From IMG/VR virus record IMGVR_UViG_3300031521_000018, positions 1 to 64,000 of that record: DNA of 64,000 nucleotides; one strand, 5' to 3'. Position 1 is the stretch's first letter; each line of letters begins with the position of its first letter. Origin of the DNA: a virus. This document shows, piece by piece, positions 53,428 through 62,541 of this stretch. The position numbers were made by a program, and so were the translations under genes. The notes under the pieces are model-generated. The model saw nothing but the letters and a program-made list of their open reading frames with translations. It had not been told where the DNA came from and made no database searches.

Positions 53428-55437
53428 ATGATTAACCCCGACAAATTATTATCAGATATTGTTGTTTTCACAAAATATTCTAGAACAACCGAAAATGTAG
53501 ATGGAACTAAAAGAAAAATGAATTGGGATGAAATAGTTGATGAATACCTAAAAATGATGGTACGCAAATACCCACATATTGAAGATGAAATACTTACAAA
53601 TGGAGAATACATCAAAAATAAAAAGGTATTTCCGTCTATGCGGGCATTACAATATGCTGGTATTCCCATAGAAAACAATCACGCTAGAATGTATAATTGT
53701 TCGGGCATAGAACTTGATGATATTAAAGTCTTTTCAGAGGTAATGTTTTTATCACTTTCGGGTTGTGGTGTTGGTGTTTCATTAAAGAAAAGGTGTATAA
53801 GTAAATTACCACCTGTAATACAACCTGCACAAGCAAAAAAATTCAGAATTTCTGACAATATAGAGGGTTGGGCTGATGCAATTCGTATGTTGGTGTATTC
53901 TTATTTTAGGGGCACAAATTATCCTACATTTGATTTTTCAGACATACGTAAAAAAGGTACTGAAATTAAAAAATTGCAATGTTTAGCTCCTGGTAGTTCA
54001 AGATTAAAGCAAGCTATAAGGGAAATTGACAAAATACTTAAAAATGCAATAGGAAGACAGCTAACATCAATAGAATGCTTGGACATTATAACTATTATTG
54101 CGGGTGCTGTTGTTTCGGGTGGAATACGTTCTGCAGCTATTATAATATTTGCTGATAAAGATGATTTGGATATAATTAATGCCAAGGGTATTGTACAATT
54201 CAAATCACATAAAATGATACTTACAGGTGACGATGGTTATAACGTTTATGAAATTACTACAAAAGATAATCTTACTCATATAGTAAAATTTCCATCTGAT
54301 AGTGTTAATGACATTGCAATGTTAAGACATAATCAGATTCAATGGTATCATGTTTACCCACACAGAGCAATGTCTAATAATTCAGTTTCTGAAACATATG
54401 ATAATATTACAGAAGATGAATTTAAGATTATAATGAGAAAATCAATATCAAACGGAACGGGAGAGCCAGGAATTTTATTTACTAATTCCGAAGATTTACT
54501 TTCAAATCCATGTGGTGAGATTGTCTTTGAGTCAGAATCGTTCTGTAATTTAACTACTATTAACGCCTATGATATTGATGATCAAGAGGATTTCAACAAC
54601 CGTTCTAGGATGTCTGCTTTTTTTGGAACTTTACAAGCGGGATTTACTGATTTTCATTATATCAGATATTCTTGGAAAGAGAAAGCACAAAGACAAGCAC
54701 TTCTTGGTGTTTCAATTACAGGTATAGCGGGTAGGAAAATTGATAATTTAGATGAAAGTTGGGCTGCAAAATGTGCAATAAATGAAAATGAAAGAGTAGC
54801 CAATTTGATTGGTATAAATAAAGCCGATAGAGTTACATGTATTAAACCTGAGGGTACTACAACGTTGGTAGCTGAGGCATTTGGTGCGGGTGTACATTCA
54901 GCATTTTCTGATAGATATATTAGAAGATTAAGGATACAAAAAGATCAACCTATTGCAGCATATTTAAAATCAATAATGCCTGATTTTATTGAGGATGATG
55001 TAATGGACTCCTCTAAATTGGTGCTTTCTCTTCCTCTAAAAAGTGCCGATGGCTGTATTACGGAAATGGAATCGCCTATTGAACTTCTTGAACGTATAAA
55101 AAGATATAATGTTAATTGGATACGTAATGGTCATAGAGTTGGTAAATCCTATAATAATGTTTCAGCAACGATACATGTTGATAACGAAGATGTAGAGGAG
55201 GTAATCGATTGGATTTGGAAAAACAGGTTTGAATGTGCAGGATTAACGTTATTACCTAAAACTAATAATTCTTATAGGCAAATGCCATTTGAAAAAATAG
55301 ACGAAGCACACTATGAATATATGATGTCCATGATGCCCGAAAAAGTTGATTTATCATTGGTAAACGTTTCAATAAATAAGGAAACAACACGTGAGGCAGC
55401 TTGTGCGGGTGGTAGTTGTGAAGTACATTCAGTTTAA
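53428..55437 (+). CDS. nrdJ: Adenosylcobalamin-dependent ribonucleotide reductase (class II)
   Basis: This 669-residue protein is of the monomeric class II type. It has MYNCSGIE (redox Cys region), SLSGCGVGVSLKK (substrate-binding Ser/Gly loop), NPCGEI (active-site Cys, residues ~355-360), EFGAGV-like AEAFGAGVHSAFS, and the C-terminal redox tail CAGGSC. No cobalamin-independent partner (NrdB) is needed; the enzyme uses host adenosylcobalamin and reduces ribonucleotides to feed phage DNA synthesis. It heads the plus-strand replication/recombination block and supplies dGTP for the proposed Z pathway. The sequence looks intact. Confidence 0.92.
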   Translation: MINPDKLLSDIVVFTKYSRTTENVDGTKRKMNWDEIVDEYLKMMVRKYPHIEDEILTNGEYIKNKKVFPSMRALQYAGIPIENNHARMYNCSGIELDDIKVFSEVMFLSLSGCGVGVSLKKRCISKLPPVIQPAQAKKFRISDNIEGWADAIRMLVYSYFRGTNYPTFDFSDIRKKGTEIKKLQCLAPGSSRLKQAIREIDKILKNAIGRQLTSIECLDIITIIAGAVVSGGIRSAAIIIFADKDDLDIINAKGIVQFKSHKMILTGDDGYNVYEITTKDNLTHIVKFPSDSVNDIAMLRHNQIQWYHVYPHRAMSNNSVSETYDNITEDEFKIIMRKSISNGTGEPGILFTNSEDLLSNPCGEIVFESESFCNLTTINAYDIDDQEDFNNRSRMSAFFGTLQAGFTDFHYIRYSWKEKAQRQALLGVSITGIAGRKIDNLDESWAAKCAINENERVANLIGINKADRVTCIKPEGTTTLVAEAFGAGVHSAFSDRYIRRLRIQKDQPIAAYLKSIMPDFIEDDVMDSSKLVLSLPLKSADGCITEMESPIELLERIKRYNVNWIRNGHRVGKSYNNVSATIHVDNEDVEEVIDWIWKNRFECAGLTLLPKTNNSYRQMPFEKIDEAHYEYMMSMMPEKVDLSLVNVSINKETTREAACAGGSCEVHSV

Positions 55438-55449
55438 TTTTATACAGAT

Positions 55450-55845
55450 ATGGCAAAAGAGATAACGGGTAATGAAACACCTGAGGAATTGATTCAATAC
55501 GACAAAAAAATTTTACAGACTATAAACACTGTAGAATTTTTAGGTGAATCGGTATTCAACAATCAATCAGGAAACTCCATTTATTTGGGTAATTTTTTAA
55601 TAAACGTTGATGGTAATGTTGACAAATCAACCATAACATTAAAACCTGATGCATCCATTACAATGTCATGTGATAATGTTTGTATGTTCATAAAAGATTC
55701 TAAAATAATATTATTGGAAAAAATTGAACCCACACAAGAAGTGTTTAATGCACAGCACTTGGTATTTACAAGTGGTGATATAAAAATAACCAACAATAAT
55801 GTCACCAATGTCGTTGTTGATTTTTTATTATATAAAGTAAAGTAA
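55450..55845 (+). CDS. Hypothetical beta-rich protein after nrdJ
   Basis: This is a 131-residue protein with an acidic N-terminus and alternating hydrophobic strands (IYLGNFLINVDGN, STITLKPDASITMS, LVFTSGDIKITNNN). It resembles a single beta-sandwich domain. It is 12 bp downstream of nrdJ and followed by a terminator, so it forms a two-gene unit with the reductase. The family is unknown; a virion decoration protein or small regulator are both possible. Confidence 0.5.
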   Translation: MAKEITGNETPEELIQYDKKILQTINTVEFLGESVFNNQSGNSIYLGNFLINVDGNVDKSTITLKPDASITMSCDNVCMFIKDSKIILLEKIEPTQEVFNAQHLVFTSGDIKITNNNVTNVVVDFLLYKVK

Positions 55846-55863
55846 AAAATATTACATAAACTT

Positions 55864-55893
55864 ATTAGGCTGTAGAAACTTCTACAGCCTAAT
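55864..55893 (+). terminator. Terminator after nrdJ unit
   Basis: A 14-bp perfect inverted repeat (55864-55877 and 55880-55893) lies 19 bp after the stop of the 55450 gene and upstream of the gp46 unit. In practice the two innermost pairs open to form the loop. Confidence 0.85.
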
Positions 55894-55944
55894 CTGTGTT
55901 AGACAACTAAGGACTAATATAAATATAAAAATGAAAATTGATAT

Positions 55945-56058
55945 ATGAAAGCTTATAAATTAGTTGAATATAAAGACAGCAAAGAAGGTAAACAGGAAAT
56001 TAAGCACAGAGACACCTGTAGAAAGAATAAGGCTAAACGAAAAAATAAAATCAAATGA
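55945..56058 (+). CDS. Tiny basic leader ORF coupled to gp46-like gene
   Basis: These are 37 residues (MKAYKLVEYKDSKEGK ... KRKNKIK), Lys-rich, with one Cys. Its TGA overlaps the ATG of the gp46-like gene (ATGA, 56055-56058), a typical translational coupling. It is the first ORF after the terminator. It may be a genuine small DNA-binding peptide or a leader controlling gp46 translation. Confidence 0.55.
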   Translation: MKAYKLVEYKDSKEGKQEIKHRDTCRKNKAKRKNKIK

Positions 56059-58802
56059 AAATAAAATCACTTACCCTGCAGAATGTAATGTTGTTTGGAA
56101 ATAACAAACAATTTATTGACTTTGAAAATTTATCCAATAATAACCAACCAACAATGAACATATTGTTGGGTAAAAATGGTAGTGGCAAATCATCATTGAT
56201 CAATTGCCTTAAATTAGGAATGTATTTTGATAAAGTTCCAATTAACGTATCAGAAATTTCAAATGATATAAATGGTAATGGTTATATCAAGGTGGAACTT
56301 GAATCGTTTAATAGTGTGTGGTCTATTGAGAGTAATTACACTAAATCATCCATGAAATCCATAATCATTACAAAAGATAATGTGATTTTGGATACAGGCA
56401 AGCTACCTGAAACCAAAAAATATATATATGAAAATATTTTAGATATTGAATACCATATATTTTCAAATATTGTATCGCTTTCAATGGCTGATTTTAAAAG
56501 CTTTATAGCAATGTCCGCCAAAGACACTAGACTTATCCGTGACAGAATATTCGGGTTCTATATTTTAAATGAAATGAATGAACAGAATAAAGTTGGAATC
56601 AAAAAATATGTAGATAAGTTAACGGAAAATACTATAAAAAAAGATTTCATAGAAAGCGAAATTGAAAAATTGAAAAATAGTTTAGATAGTGATGAAAGAA
56701 TATCAGAGCTTGAACAGGAAATAAAAATACTTGAAGAAGGAAATAAAATAAAAACTGAAATATCCAACAATAAAATTGTTTGTATAGAGGAATGTCAAAA
56801 AGAATATGATATAGCTCTTAAATATATTGAATACTCTACAAATGAACAGGCAAAAATAGCTATAAAATCTGAGGAACTTGAACTTGAAAAAGTTAAAGTC
56901 AATATAGATAGCCTCAGAAAATCAGAAAAAAAGAATTCGGAAGAAATAGATAATATTATTTCAGACATTCAGACATATTACAAGAAAAATTCTCTTAAGC
57001 AATATAATGACTACTTGTCGTTGTTATCAGAACTCAACTATAAGTCTTCTGAACAATCAAAAAAAGCTATAAAAATACGGGATGAATATAATCTCTTAGT
57101 ACAAAATAAATTGTATAATGATTTCAATAATATTATTGAAAAATCTATTGAGGATTTCAATAATATAAAAGAAACAAGGAATCAATATACAAGAGAGCTA
57201 AGCCTTAAAAATGAACTTTCAAAGCAATATGATGAACTTATTAATTTGCGTGATGAAGAGCAAATTAATATTAATTCAAAATCAGATAACGTAAAGAATA
57301 ATGAAAGGCTTATAGGTCTTTATAAATCGGGTATGTGTCCAACCTGTGAAACCTCATTCGAGGATGTTGATCATCAGCATAAAATAATTGAACTTGAGGA
57401 GCTTAATGAGAAATTTGGTAGGGAGCTTCCTATTTTAAAAGATTCATTGAAAGTTAAGAATGAAACGATTGTTAAAGTTGGTACTGATATAGATACAGCC
57501 AAAAGAAAAATGATTGAATTTAAATTAAAACTTAAATCAAATTTTAATCCTGTATCAGAAATTATCTTTAATACGCAACTTGCTAGCATAACAACAGACG
57601 AGGTAATTGAAACACTCACAAATTGGTATAAGCTGCTTAATACATATTTGGTAACTGAAAATATGATAAAATTTGGTAAAGATGATGAAATGCTTGCTAA
57701 TATGAAAGTAAAAATTTCTGAGGTATCTGAAAACATTGATGTTAAAAAACAAGAACTTGATAATATAAGCAAAGAATATAACGAAACCACATCAAAACAA
57801 AGAATATATCAAGGAGAGGTTGATAAATTTGATAAAACCAAATCAACTGAAATCAACCAACTTAAATATGGTCTTGTTGATATTACTGACAATAATGTTG
57901 CCGCAACAGAGAATAGACTTAAAGAACTTAAAGAGAAATCTATTTCAAAATTAATTGAATCTGAATCTGAACGCAAAGTAAATATAGAAAAAGATATAGA
58001 AAACCTGAAAAATCGCTTATCCAATGACGAAACACAATTTGAACAATGCATAACAAAATTTGACTCATTAGATACTGCTCAGATCAAACTGAAAGAATTG
58101 GAACTTAAATCTGAAATGGTTGCTAAAGAGAATAAAGAAATTAACAACGAAATAAATCAAAATCTTCAAACCATAAACAATAATAAGCTAATTATAACCA
58201 ACAATAAGGATTTAATGAAAGTTAAATTAATAGAATACAATAAACAGGTTGAAAATATTTTAAAGGAATATAATACCACCAATACAATATTGCTATTCTT
58301 AAAATTAATTGAATACTCACTTTCTGACAAAGGAATAAAAAGCTTTATAATTGGTAAAATTATACCATACATTAATCAATCCGTTAATCGTATACTTAAT
58401 CAATTTGATTTGCCTTTGGCTATAAAGTTTGATGATGAATTCAAACCCGCTATATACAGATTTGGGAACGATGTTTCATACAGAACGATATCTCTAGGTC
58501 AATCCAAAATGATTGATTATTCAATCATTATCACAATAATCAAATTTATTAAAAACAAATGCACAAATCTTAATGTTGTTTTCCTTGATGAAATATTTTC
58601 TTCATTACATGTTTCAATGTTACCAATAATACTTGAAATAACCAAAAAAGAAATAGTAGATGGTTTAAATATGGATGTGTTCTTGGTAAATCATTCATTA
58701 ATTAATCCTACATTTTTTGATAATAAAATAGAAATGACTGTGGATAATAATTTTTCTGAAATTAAAATAACAAACATGAGATCAGGTAATGAAAAAGGTT
58801 AA
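56055..58802 (+). CDS. Recombination ATPase subunit, gp46/Rad50/SbcC-like
   Basis: At 915 residues it is considerably longer than T4 gp46 (560). Walker A is LLGKNGSGKSS (residues ~36-46). Two long coiled coils flank a zinc hook with CPTC near residue 430. The ABC signature SLGQSKMIDYS lies near 810 and Walker B VVFLDEIFSS near 840. It pairs with the gp47-like nuclease (44422-45552) to resect DNA ends in recombination-dependent replication. It starts coupled to a 37-residue ORF, and the 3' end overlaps a small ORF containing a strong hairpin. Confidence 0.9.
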   Translation: MKIKSLTLQNVMLFGNNKQFIDFENLSNNNQPTMNILLGKNGSGKSSLINCLKLGMYFDKVPINVSEISNDINGNGYIKVELESFNSVWSIESNYTKSSMKSIIITKDNVILDTGKLPETKKYIYENILDIEYHIFSNIVSLSMADFKSFIAMSAKDTRLIRDRIFGFYILNEMNEQNKVGIKKYVDKLTENTIKKDFIESEIEKLKNSLDSDERISELEQEIKILEEGNKIKTEISNNKIVCIEECQKEYDIALKYIEYSTNEQAKIAIKSEELELEKVKVNIDSLRKSEKKNSEEIDNIISDIQTYYKKNSLKQYNDYLSLLSELNYKSSEQSKKAIKIRDEYNLLVQNKLYNDFNNIIEKSIEDFNNIKETRNQYTRELSLKNELSKQYDELINLRDEEQININSKSDNVKNNERLIGLYKSGMCPTCETSFEDVDHQHKIIELEELNEKFGRELPILKDSLKVKNETIVKVGTDIDTAKRKMIEFKLKLKSNFNPVSEIIFNTQLASITTDEVIETLTNWYKLLNTYLVTENMIKFGKDDEMLANMKVKISEVSENIDVKKQELDNISKEYNETTSKQRIYQGEVDKFDKTKSTEINQLKYGLVDITDNNVAATENRLKELKEKSISKLIESESERKVNIEKDIENLKNRLSNDETQFEQCITKFDSLDTAQIKLKELELKSEMVAKENKEINNEINQNLQTINNNKLIITNNKDLMKVKLIEYNKQVENILKEYNTTNTILLFLKLIEYSLSDKGIKSFIIGKIIPYINQSVNRILNQFDLPLAIKFDDEFKPAIYRFGNDVSYRTISLGQSKMIDYSIIITIIKFIKNKCTNLNVVFLDEIFSSLHVSMLPIILEITKKEIVDGLNMDVFLVNHSLINPTFFDNKIEMTVDNNFSEIKITNMRSGNEKG

Positions 58803-58956
58803 AAAACTACTTAAATTTGATAATGATTTGGAAATTGATTTTAGCTTTAGGAATATGTCTATTCCTAAAGCTAAAATTTCCAACATTATACCTGTGAAAA
58901 AAACCACCATTATTGATAATAAAAATAAAAACACCAAAAATGTCGGAATCTTCTGA
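58789..58956 (+). CDS. Small basic ORF bridging gp46- and UvsY-like genes
   Basis: These are 55 residues (MKKVKKLLKFDNDLEIDF ... NKNTKNVGIF), overlapping the end of the gp46-like gene by 14 bp and the start of the next by 17 bp. Such overlaps on both sides suggest a real, coupled small gene. However, an 18-bp hairpin lies within it, so the frame could also be fortuitous. Confidence 0.4.
   Translation: MKKVKKLLKFDNDLEIDFSFRNMSIPKAKISNIIPVKKTTIIDNKNKNTKNVGIF
58838..58877 (+). terminator. 18-bp hairpin within small ORF
   Basis: A perfect 18-bp stem (58838-58855 and 58860-58877) with a 4-base loop lies 35 bp after the gp46-like stop. It is as strong as the other terminators here but lies inside a 55-codon ORF and 62 bp before the UvsY-like ATG. 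It may attenuate transcription or protect the mRNA 3' end. Confidence 0.6.
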
Positions 58957-59464
58957 AAACATATATGACCTCAATAAACCAATTAAAAGCCTCATAAATT
59001 CTAATATATTATCAAATCATATATCTGAAATATCAGTTTTTATTGAAGAAAGGAAGGAACATGATGTTCAAAAAATATCCAAAAACATACAAGACCTTAG
59101 TTATAATTTGAAAAATGTTGTACTTCTATCAAAATCAAAAAACAGGTTTTATTATGATAGACAGACAATCATAATACGGAAACAGTGTATTATTGATGAT
59201 TTAATATGGTTGTCAAAGGATGTGGCTGTTATTAAGGAAAAAGAAATCAAAAAATATAAATTCGGAAACAATCCTGATGGTATAAAGCCATCAAACGATA
59301 CAGAAAGAAAGATATTTTTAGAATCAAATCTTTCACAGTATCAATATTGTATATCACTACTTGAAAATCATATAAATTTTCTAGTTGAAACAATTAAAAA
59401 TATTTCCGATATGACGTTTGGGCATGAATTAGTATTAAAATTAGAAGAATACCAAAAATTATAA
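58940..59464 (+). CDS. UvsY-like recombination mediator candidate
   Basis: These are 174 residues from the ATG at 58940; an in-frame TTG start nine codons earlier is less likely. It is helical, with a C-terminal half (ERKIFLESNLSQYQYCISLLENHINFLVETIKNIS) like UvsY, in which K-x-E-x-x-L-Q-Y-W-x-x-x-L-x-F is followed by a long helix ending near I-K-x-x-x-x-A-I-x-x. T4 UvsY is 137 residues and its gene lies next to uvsW; here a UvsW-like gene follows after one membrane protein gene. UvsY loads the recombinase onto gp32-coated ssDNA. The assignment relies on pattern and synteny. Confidence 0.42.
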   Translation: MSESSENIYDLNKPIKSLINSNILSNHISEISVFIEERKEHDVQKISKNIQDLSYNLKNVVLLSKSKNRFYYDRQTIIIRKQCIIDDLIWLSKDVAVIKEKEIKKYKFGNNPDGIKPSNDTERKIFLESNLSQYQYCISLLENHINFLVETIKNISDMTFGHELVLKLEEYQKL

Positions 59465-59467
59465 ATT

Positions 59468-59986
59468 ATGGGAAATTTAATATTTAAGCACATAAAAGAA
59501 ACATTAAAAAAAGAGGCTGCTTTGTGGGAAATATGCATGTCTGTTGTGTTTTTGTGTATTTTTTTGGCAAGCATATCGTGTATTAAAGATGCATTTATGA
59601 GTGCATTTTTATGTGGAATATGTGCATACGTTATCGTCTATAGTATTACTAAAATTATAATAATTTATCTTGACTTAAGGATAGACTATTGGAGGCAACG
59701 TATACATAATCGTGCATGTAGTACATATAAAGAGCTGATTGAATTCAGGAAAGAATATAATATGAAATATATAGAAACTAGGGAGTTTAACGAGGTGTTT
59801 GAACTACTTATAACAAGTAGCAACAAATATATAGTATCTAAAGCATGTGAATACTTTAAAAATTATAAAAGGTTCGGTTGTAAAGACAAAGACAATAAAT
59901 TTATAATTGCATTATTCACATATATTTATGATGTTGAAAGACTTGATGAAAGATACTTGTTTATACACAGAAATAATATAAATTAA
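59468..59986 (+). CDS. Hypothetical membrane protein between uvsY- and uvsW-like genes
   Basis: This is a 172-residue protein with two transmembrane helices near residues 20-40 (WEICMSVVFLCIFLASISC) and 45-67 (SAFLCGICAYVIVYSITKIIIIYL). A cytoplasmic helical C-terminal domain of about 100 residues follows. It is 3 bp after the UvsY-like gene and 1 bp before the helicase. No family is recognised. Confidence 0.5.
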   Translation: MGNLIFKHIKETLKKEAALWEICMSVVFLCIFLASISCIKDAFMSAFLCGICAYVIVYSITKIIIIYLDLRIDYWRQRIHNRACSTYKELIEFRKEYNMKYIETREFNEVFELLITSSNKYIVSKACEYFKNYKRFGCKDKDNKFIIALFTYIYDVERLDERYLFIHRNNIN

Positions 59987-59987
59987 T

Positions 59988-61574
59988 ATGATTGCTAAAC
60001 TATCTGATGATTTACAATATATAACTCTGTTTTTTGAAACAGAGGCTGAACAATTACAAACATCTGTTTACTTCAGGAAGAAAATAGATAATTTCCATTT
60101 TCTACAAAAGAAATTGAAAGCTAAAGGTAAAAGACTTGATGGTATTATAAACTATATGATAGGTGCTGATAAATTAAAGTCAACACAATGGTCTAATTTA
60201 ATGACTATGTGTGAAAGATTTGGATTTCCTATACAACTTCAAAATTTTGATAATCTAATAAGAGATAATATAACTTATGATCAGGTTAAAAAATTTTGCT
60301 ACAGCATGACAGAACATATCGATGATATAGTTCCTTATGATTACCAAGTAGAATCGATATACAATGCTTATAAATATAGGTTCTCAAGACTTGATGTTGG
60401 TACGGGTGGTGGTAAAACACTTACCATGTATTTACTAATGATGCTTCTTAGATATACAGGTCAGGCACATCACATACTTATTATAGAGCCTGACCCACAA
60501 TATGTAATACAAACATATCAAGAATTTACTGACTATTCAAATGGTAGATTCAACCTTAAGATGGGTATGGCTTATGGTGATTCAAAGGATAAAAAGAATA
60601 TAGGTAAATTTGATCATATAATTGGTAATTTTCAAACTTTGGCAAATTTAGATGAAACTTTTTTATCTAAATTTGATACAGTATTTTGTGATGAATCTCA
60701 TAGGTCTACATCATCATCCATAATGAATATAATTAAAAATTGTGGTGTACTTATGAACAGAGTTGGTCTATCAGGCTCACACCCAAAGGTTGGTGATAAT
60801 TCTGAACATTTCACAAACGAGGATAATTTTGGTCTTATATCATACATAATTTCAAAGAGGGATTTGGTTTCTGCAGGTGCTACAACAGATTGTAAAATAA
60901 AACAAATAATAATTGATTTTGCTAGTGATAAGGAAAAATTGCAATTAGCTATTGATAAGGAATATATAGATGACCCTGAGAAAAAATTAAGGTATGAACA
61001 GCAATTTGTAAGATCACACAGAAGACTTTTTGAATGGAAATGTCAATTGGTTAGTAAAATGAAAGGAAACACATTAGTTTATTTTACAGACAAGAAAGGT
61101 GGATATGGCAAACAAATATATGAAAGGCTTATTGAACTTAATATATACCAAAACCTTGGTAAAAAGATATATTTTATCGATGGTGATGTAGAGGTATCAA
61201 CAAGAGAAATAATAAAAAGCGAAATTAAAAATCATACTGAGGGTAACTGTATATTGGTTGCAAACTATTTAACTTTCTCAACGGGTCAATCAATCAAAAA
61301 CTTAGTTAATATTTTGTATGGTGAGGCATTTAAATCTAGTACAACTAATAATCAAACTATGGGTAGATTGGCACGTCTTTATGAGGGTAAAGATATGACA
61401 TATATTTATGATGTAGTTGAATCTACTAACACAAAGAAACAAAATTTGACAACAGGTAAATTGGAGTCAATTGTATCTTATATGCATAAATGGGGAAAGG
61501 AACGTTACTCCTATTATGTATCTGAGGAATTCGAGGTTGAACAAATAAAAATAAATATATCTAAAGACTATTAA
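59988..61574 (+). CDS. uvsW: UvsW-like SF2 helicase
   Basis: At 528 residues this compares with 503 in T4 UvsW. Helicase motifs in order: YDYQVESIYNA (Q-like), GTGGGKTLT (motif I, ~residue 139), IIEPDPQYVIQTY (Ia), FCDESHR (motif II), GLSGSHPK (III), NYLTFSTGQSIKNL (V) and QTMGRLARLYEGKD (VI). UvsW unwinds branched DNA and D/R-loops, and helps T4 shift from origin- to recombination-dependent replication. The N-terminal ~100 residues form a small extra domain as in UvsW. The locus resembles the T4 uvsY-uvsW region. Confidence 0.88.
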   Translation: MIAKLSDDLQYITLFFETEAEQLQTSVYFRKKIDNFHFLQKKLKAKGKRLDGIINYMIGADKLKSTQWSNLMTMCERFGFPIQLQNFDNLIRDNITYDQVKKFCYSMTEHIDDIVPYDYQVESIYNAYKYRFSRLDVGTGGGKTLTMYLLMMLLRYTGQAHHILIIEPDPQYVIQTYQEFTDYSNGRFNLKMGMAYGDSKDKKNIGKFDHIIGNFQTLANLDETFLSKFDTVFCDESHRSTSSSIMNIIKNCGVLMNRVGLSGSHPKVGDNSEHFTNEDNFGLISYIISKRDLVSAGATTDCKIKQIIIDFASDKEKLQLAIDKEYIDDPEKKLRYEQQFVRSHRRLFEWKCQLVSKMKGNTLVYFTDKKGGYGKQIYERLIELNIYQNLGKKIYFIDGDVEVSTREIIKSEIKNHTEGNCILVANYLTFSTGQSIKNLVNILYGEAFKSSTTNNQTMGRLARLYEGKDMTYIYDVVESTNTKKQNLTTGKLESIVSYMHKWGKERYSYYVSEEFEVEQIKINISKDY

Positions 61575-61595
61575 CAAAATTAAAATTTAAAAACT

Positions 61596-62075
61596 ATGAT
61601 GTACTTCAAAGCACTGATTAAAGAAGAAACCAAAACGGACTTCGGAATAGTACCAAAGACACAAGAATATTATATTCCCGCACTAAATTATACAGATGCT
61701 GAAAATATATTCAAGGAACTTATAAATCTTGATATGATATGTAAAGAATGTATATCTATTGAAAACAGAAAGCAACTTGAATTCAAAAAGATATTGAAGG
61801 AAGAAATTGAGGGTGTTGTTGGTGATGATAGCGATTTTTATTACAAAGTAGCCGTTAAATTTAGTACGGGTGAAGGTAATAAAACAGCAACCAACAATTT
61901 TTATGTTTCAAATGATAGCTGTGATGCATATAAAAAAATATCTGAATATATTAGCAAGGTAGGATATATGTCTGATAGTGAGATAATATCAATAGTTAAA
62001 AAGGATAGAATTAAAACAATCTTCGAAATGACTAACGAGGATTATAAATTGGCGTATGATAATATTGTTAAATAA
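61596..62075 (+). CDS. DUF4494-like protein
   Basis: These 159 residues start MMYFKALIKEETKTDFG and continue TQEYYIPALNYTDAENIFKE. This resembles the Bacteroidetes DUF4494 family, whose members open with a W/Y-F-x-x-K-V strand and a V-x-A-L-S-F-T-E-A-E motif. A second similar strand-helix unit follows (FYYKVAVKFSTGEGNK ... YVSNDSCDAYKKI). Its function is unknown. The family is largely confined to Bacteroidetes and their phages and plasmids, so it is one of the host clues. It is followed by a terminator hairpin. Confidence 0.6.
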   Translation: MMYFKALIKEETKTDFGIVPKTQEYYIPALNYTDAENIFKELINLDMICKECISIENRKQLEFKKILKEEIEGVVGDDSDFYYKVAVKFSTGEGNKTATNNFYVSNDSCDAYKKISEYISKVGYMSDSEIISIVKKDRIKTIFEMTNEDYKLAYDNIVK

Positions 62076-62093
62076 TTTAAAAATATGTGTATA

Positions 62094-62124
62094 TAAGACC
62101 TCTATTAAATTAATAGAGGTCTTA
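62094..62124 (+). terminator. Terminator before IntC-IntN gene
   Basis: A perfect 14-bp stem (62094-62107 and 62111-62124) with a 3-base loop follows the DUF4494-like gene and ends 9 bp before the ATG at 62134. It should isolate the intein gene from upstream transcription, or control it. Confidence 0.8.
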
Positions 62125-62133
62125 GAATATTTT

Positions 62134-62541
62134 ATGATTTATAAGGAATATAGGTCTTATAACATAAGTAAATTTGGGTATTTTGTAAACATAGATGAAG
62201 ATCAAGAGTCAAAAATAACCCATGTTCATTACACAGGTATAAAAAGATTATACAAACTTGAAACATATGGTGGTAAAACCTTATATGCCACCCAAGACCA
62301 TATACTTCCTATATATCAGGTTACAGAGGTGTTAAAAGGAAATGATAAATTTTTTTCTATTGCTGATCTCAAACACAAAATTGATATGCATACAGGCAGC
62401 AAATATAGTGTTATAAATTCAGGTGGATTCTGTGAGGAGGTAAAATCGATAGAAAAAATATTGGGATTTCATAGAGTATTTGACTTAACTATAAGTAACA
62501 AAATGCATGTATTCGTTGCTAATGGTATCAAAGTGCATAAC
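62134..62541 (+). other. C-intein region of the intein-only protein
   Basis: Codons 1-136, block B through block G, ending His135-Asn136. There is no block A, so it needs a separate N-intein, which is not found elsewhere in this window. Confidence 0.8.

Noticed and set aside
62056-62133. Longer N-terminus for the intein-only protein
   Set aside because: It would overlap the end of the DUF4494-like gene and read through a 14-bp terminator hairpin; the ATG at 62134 begins the recognisable intein sequence.
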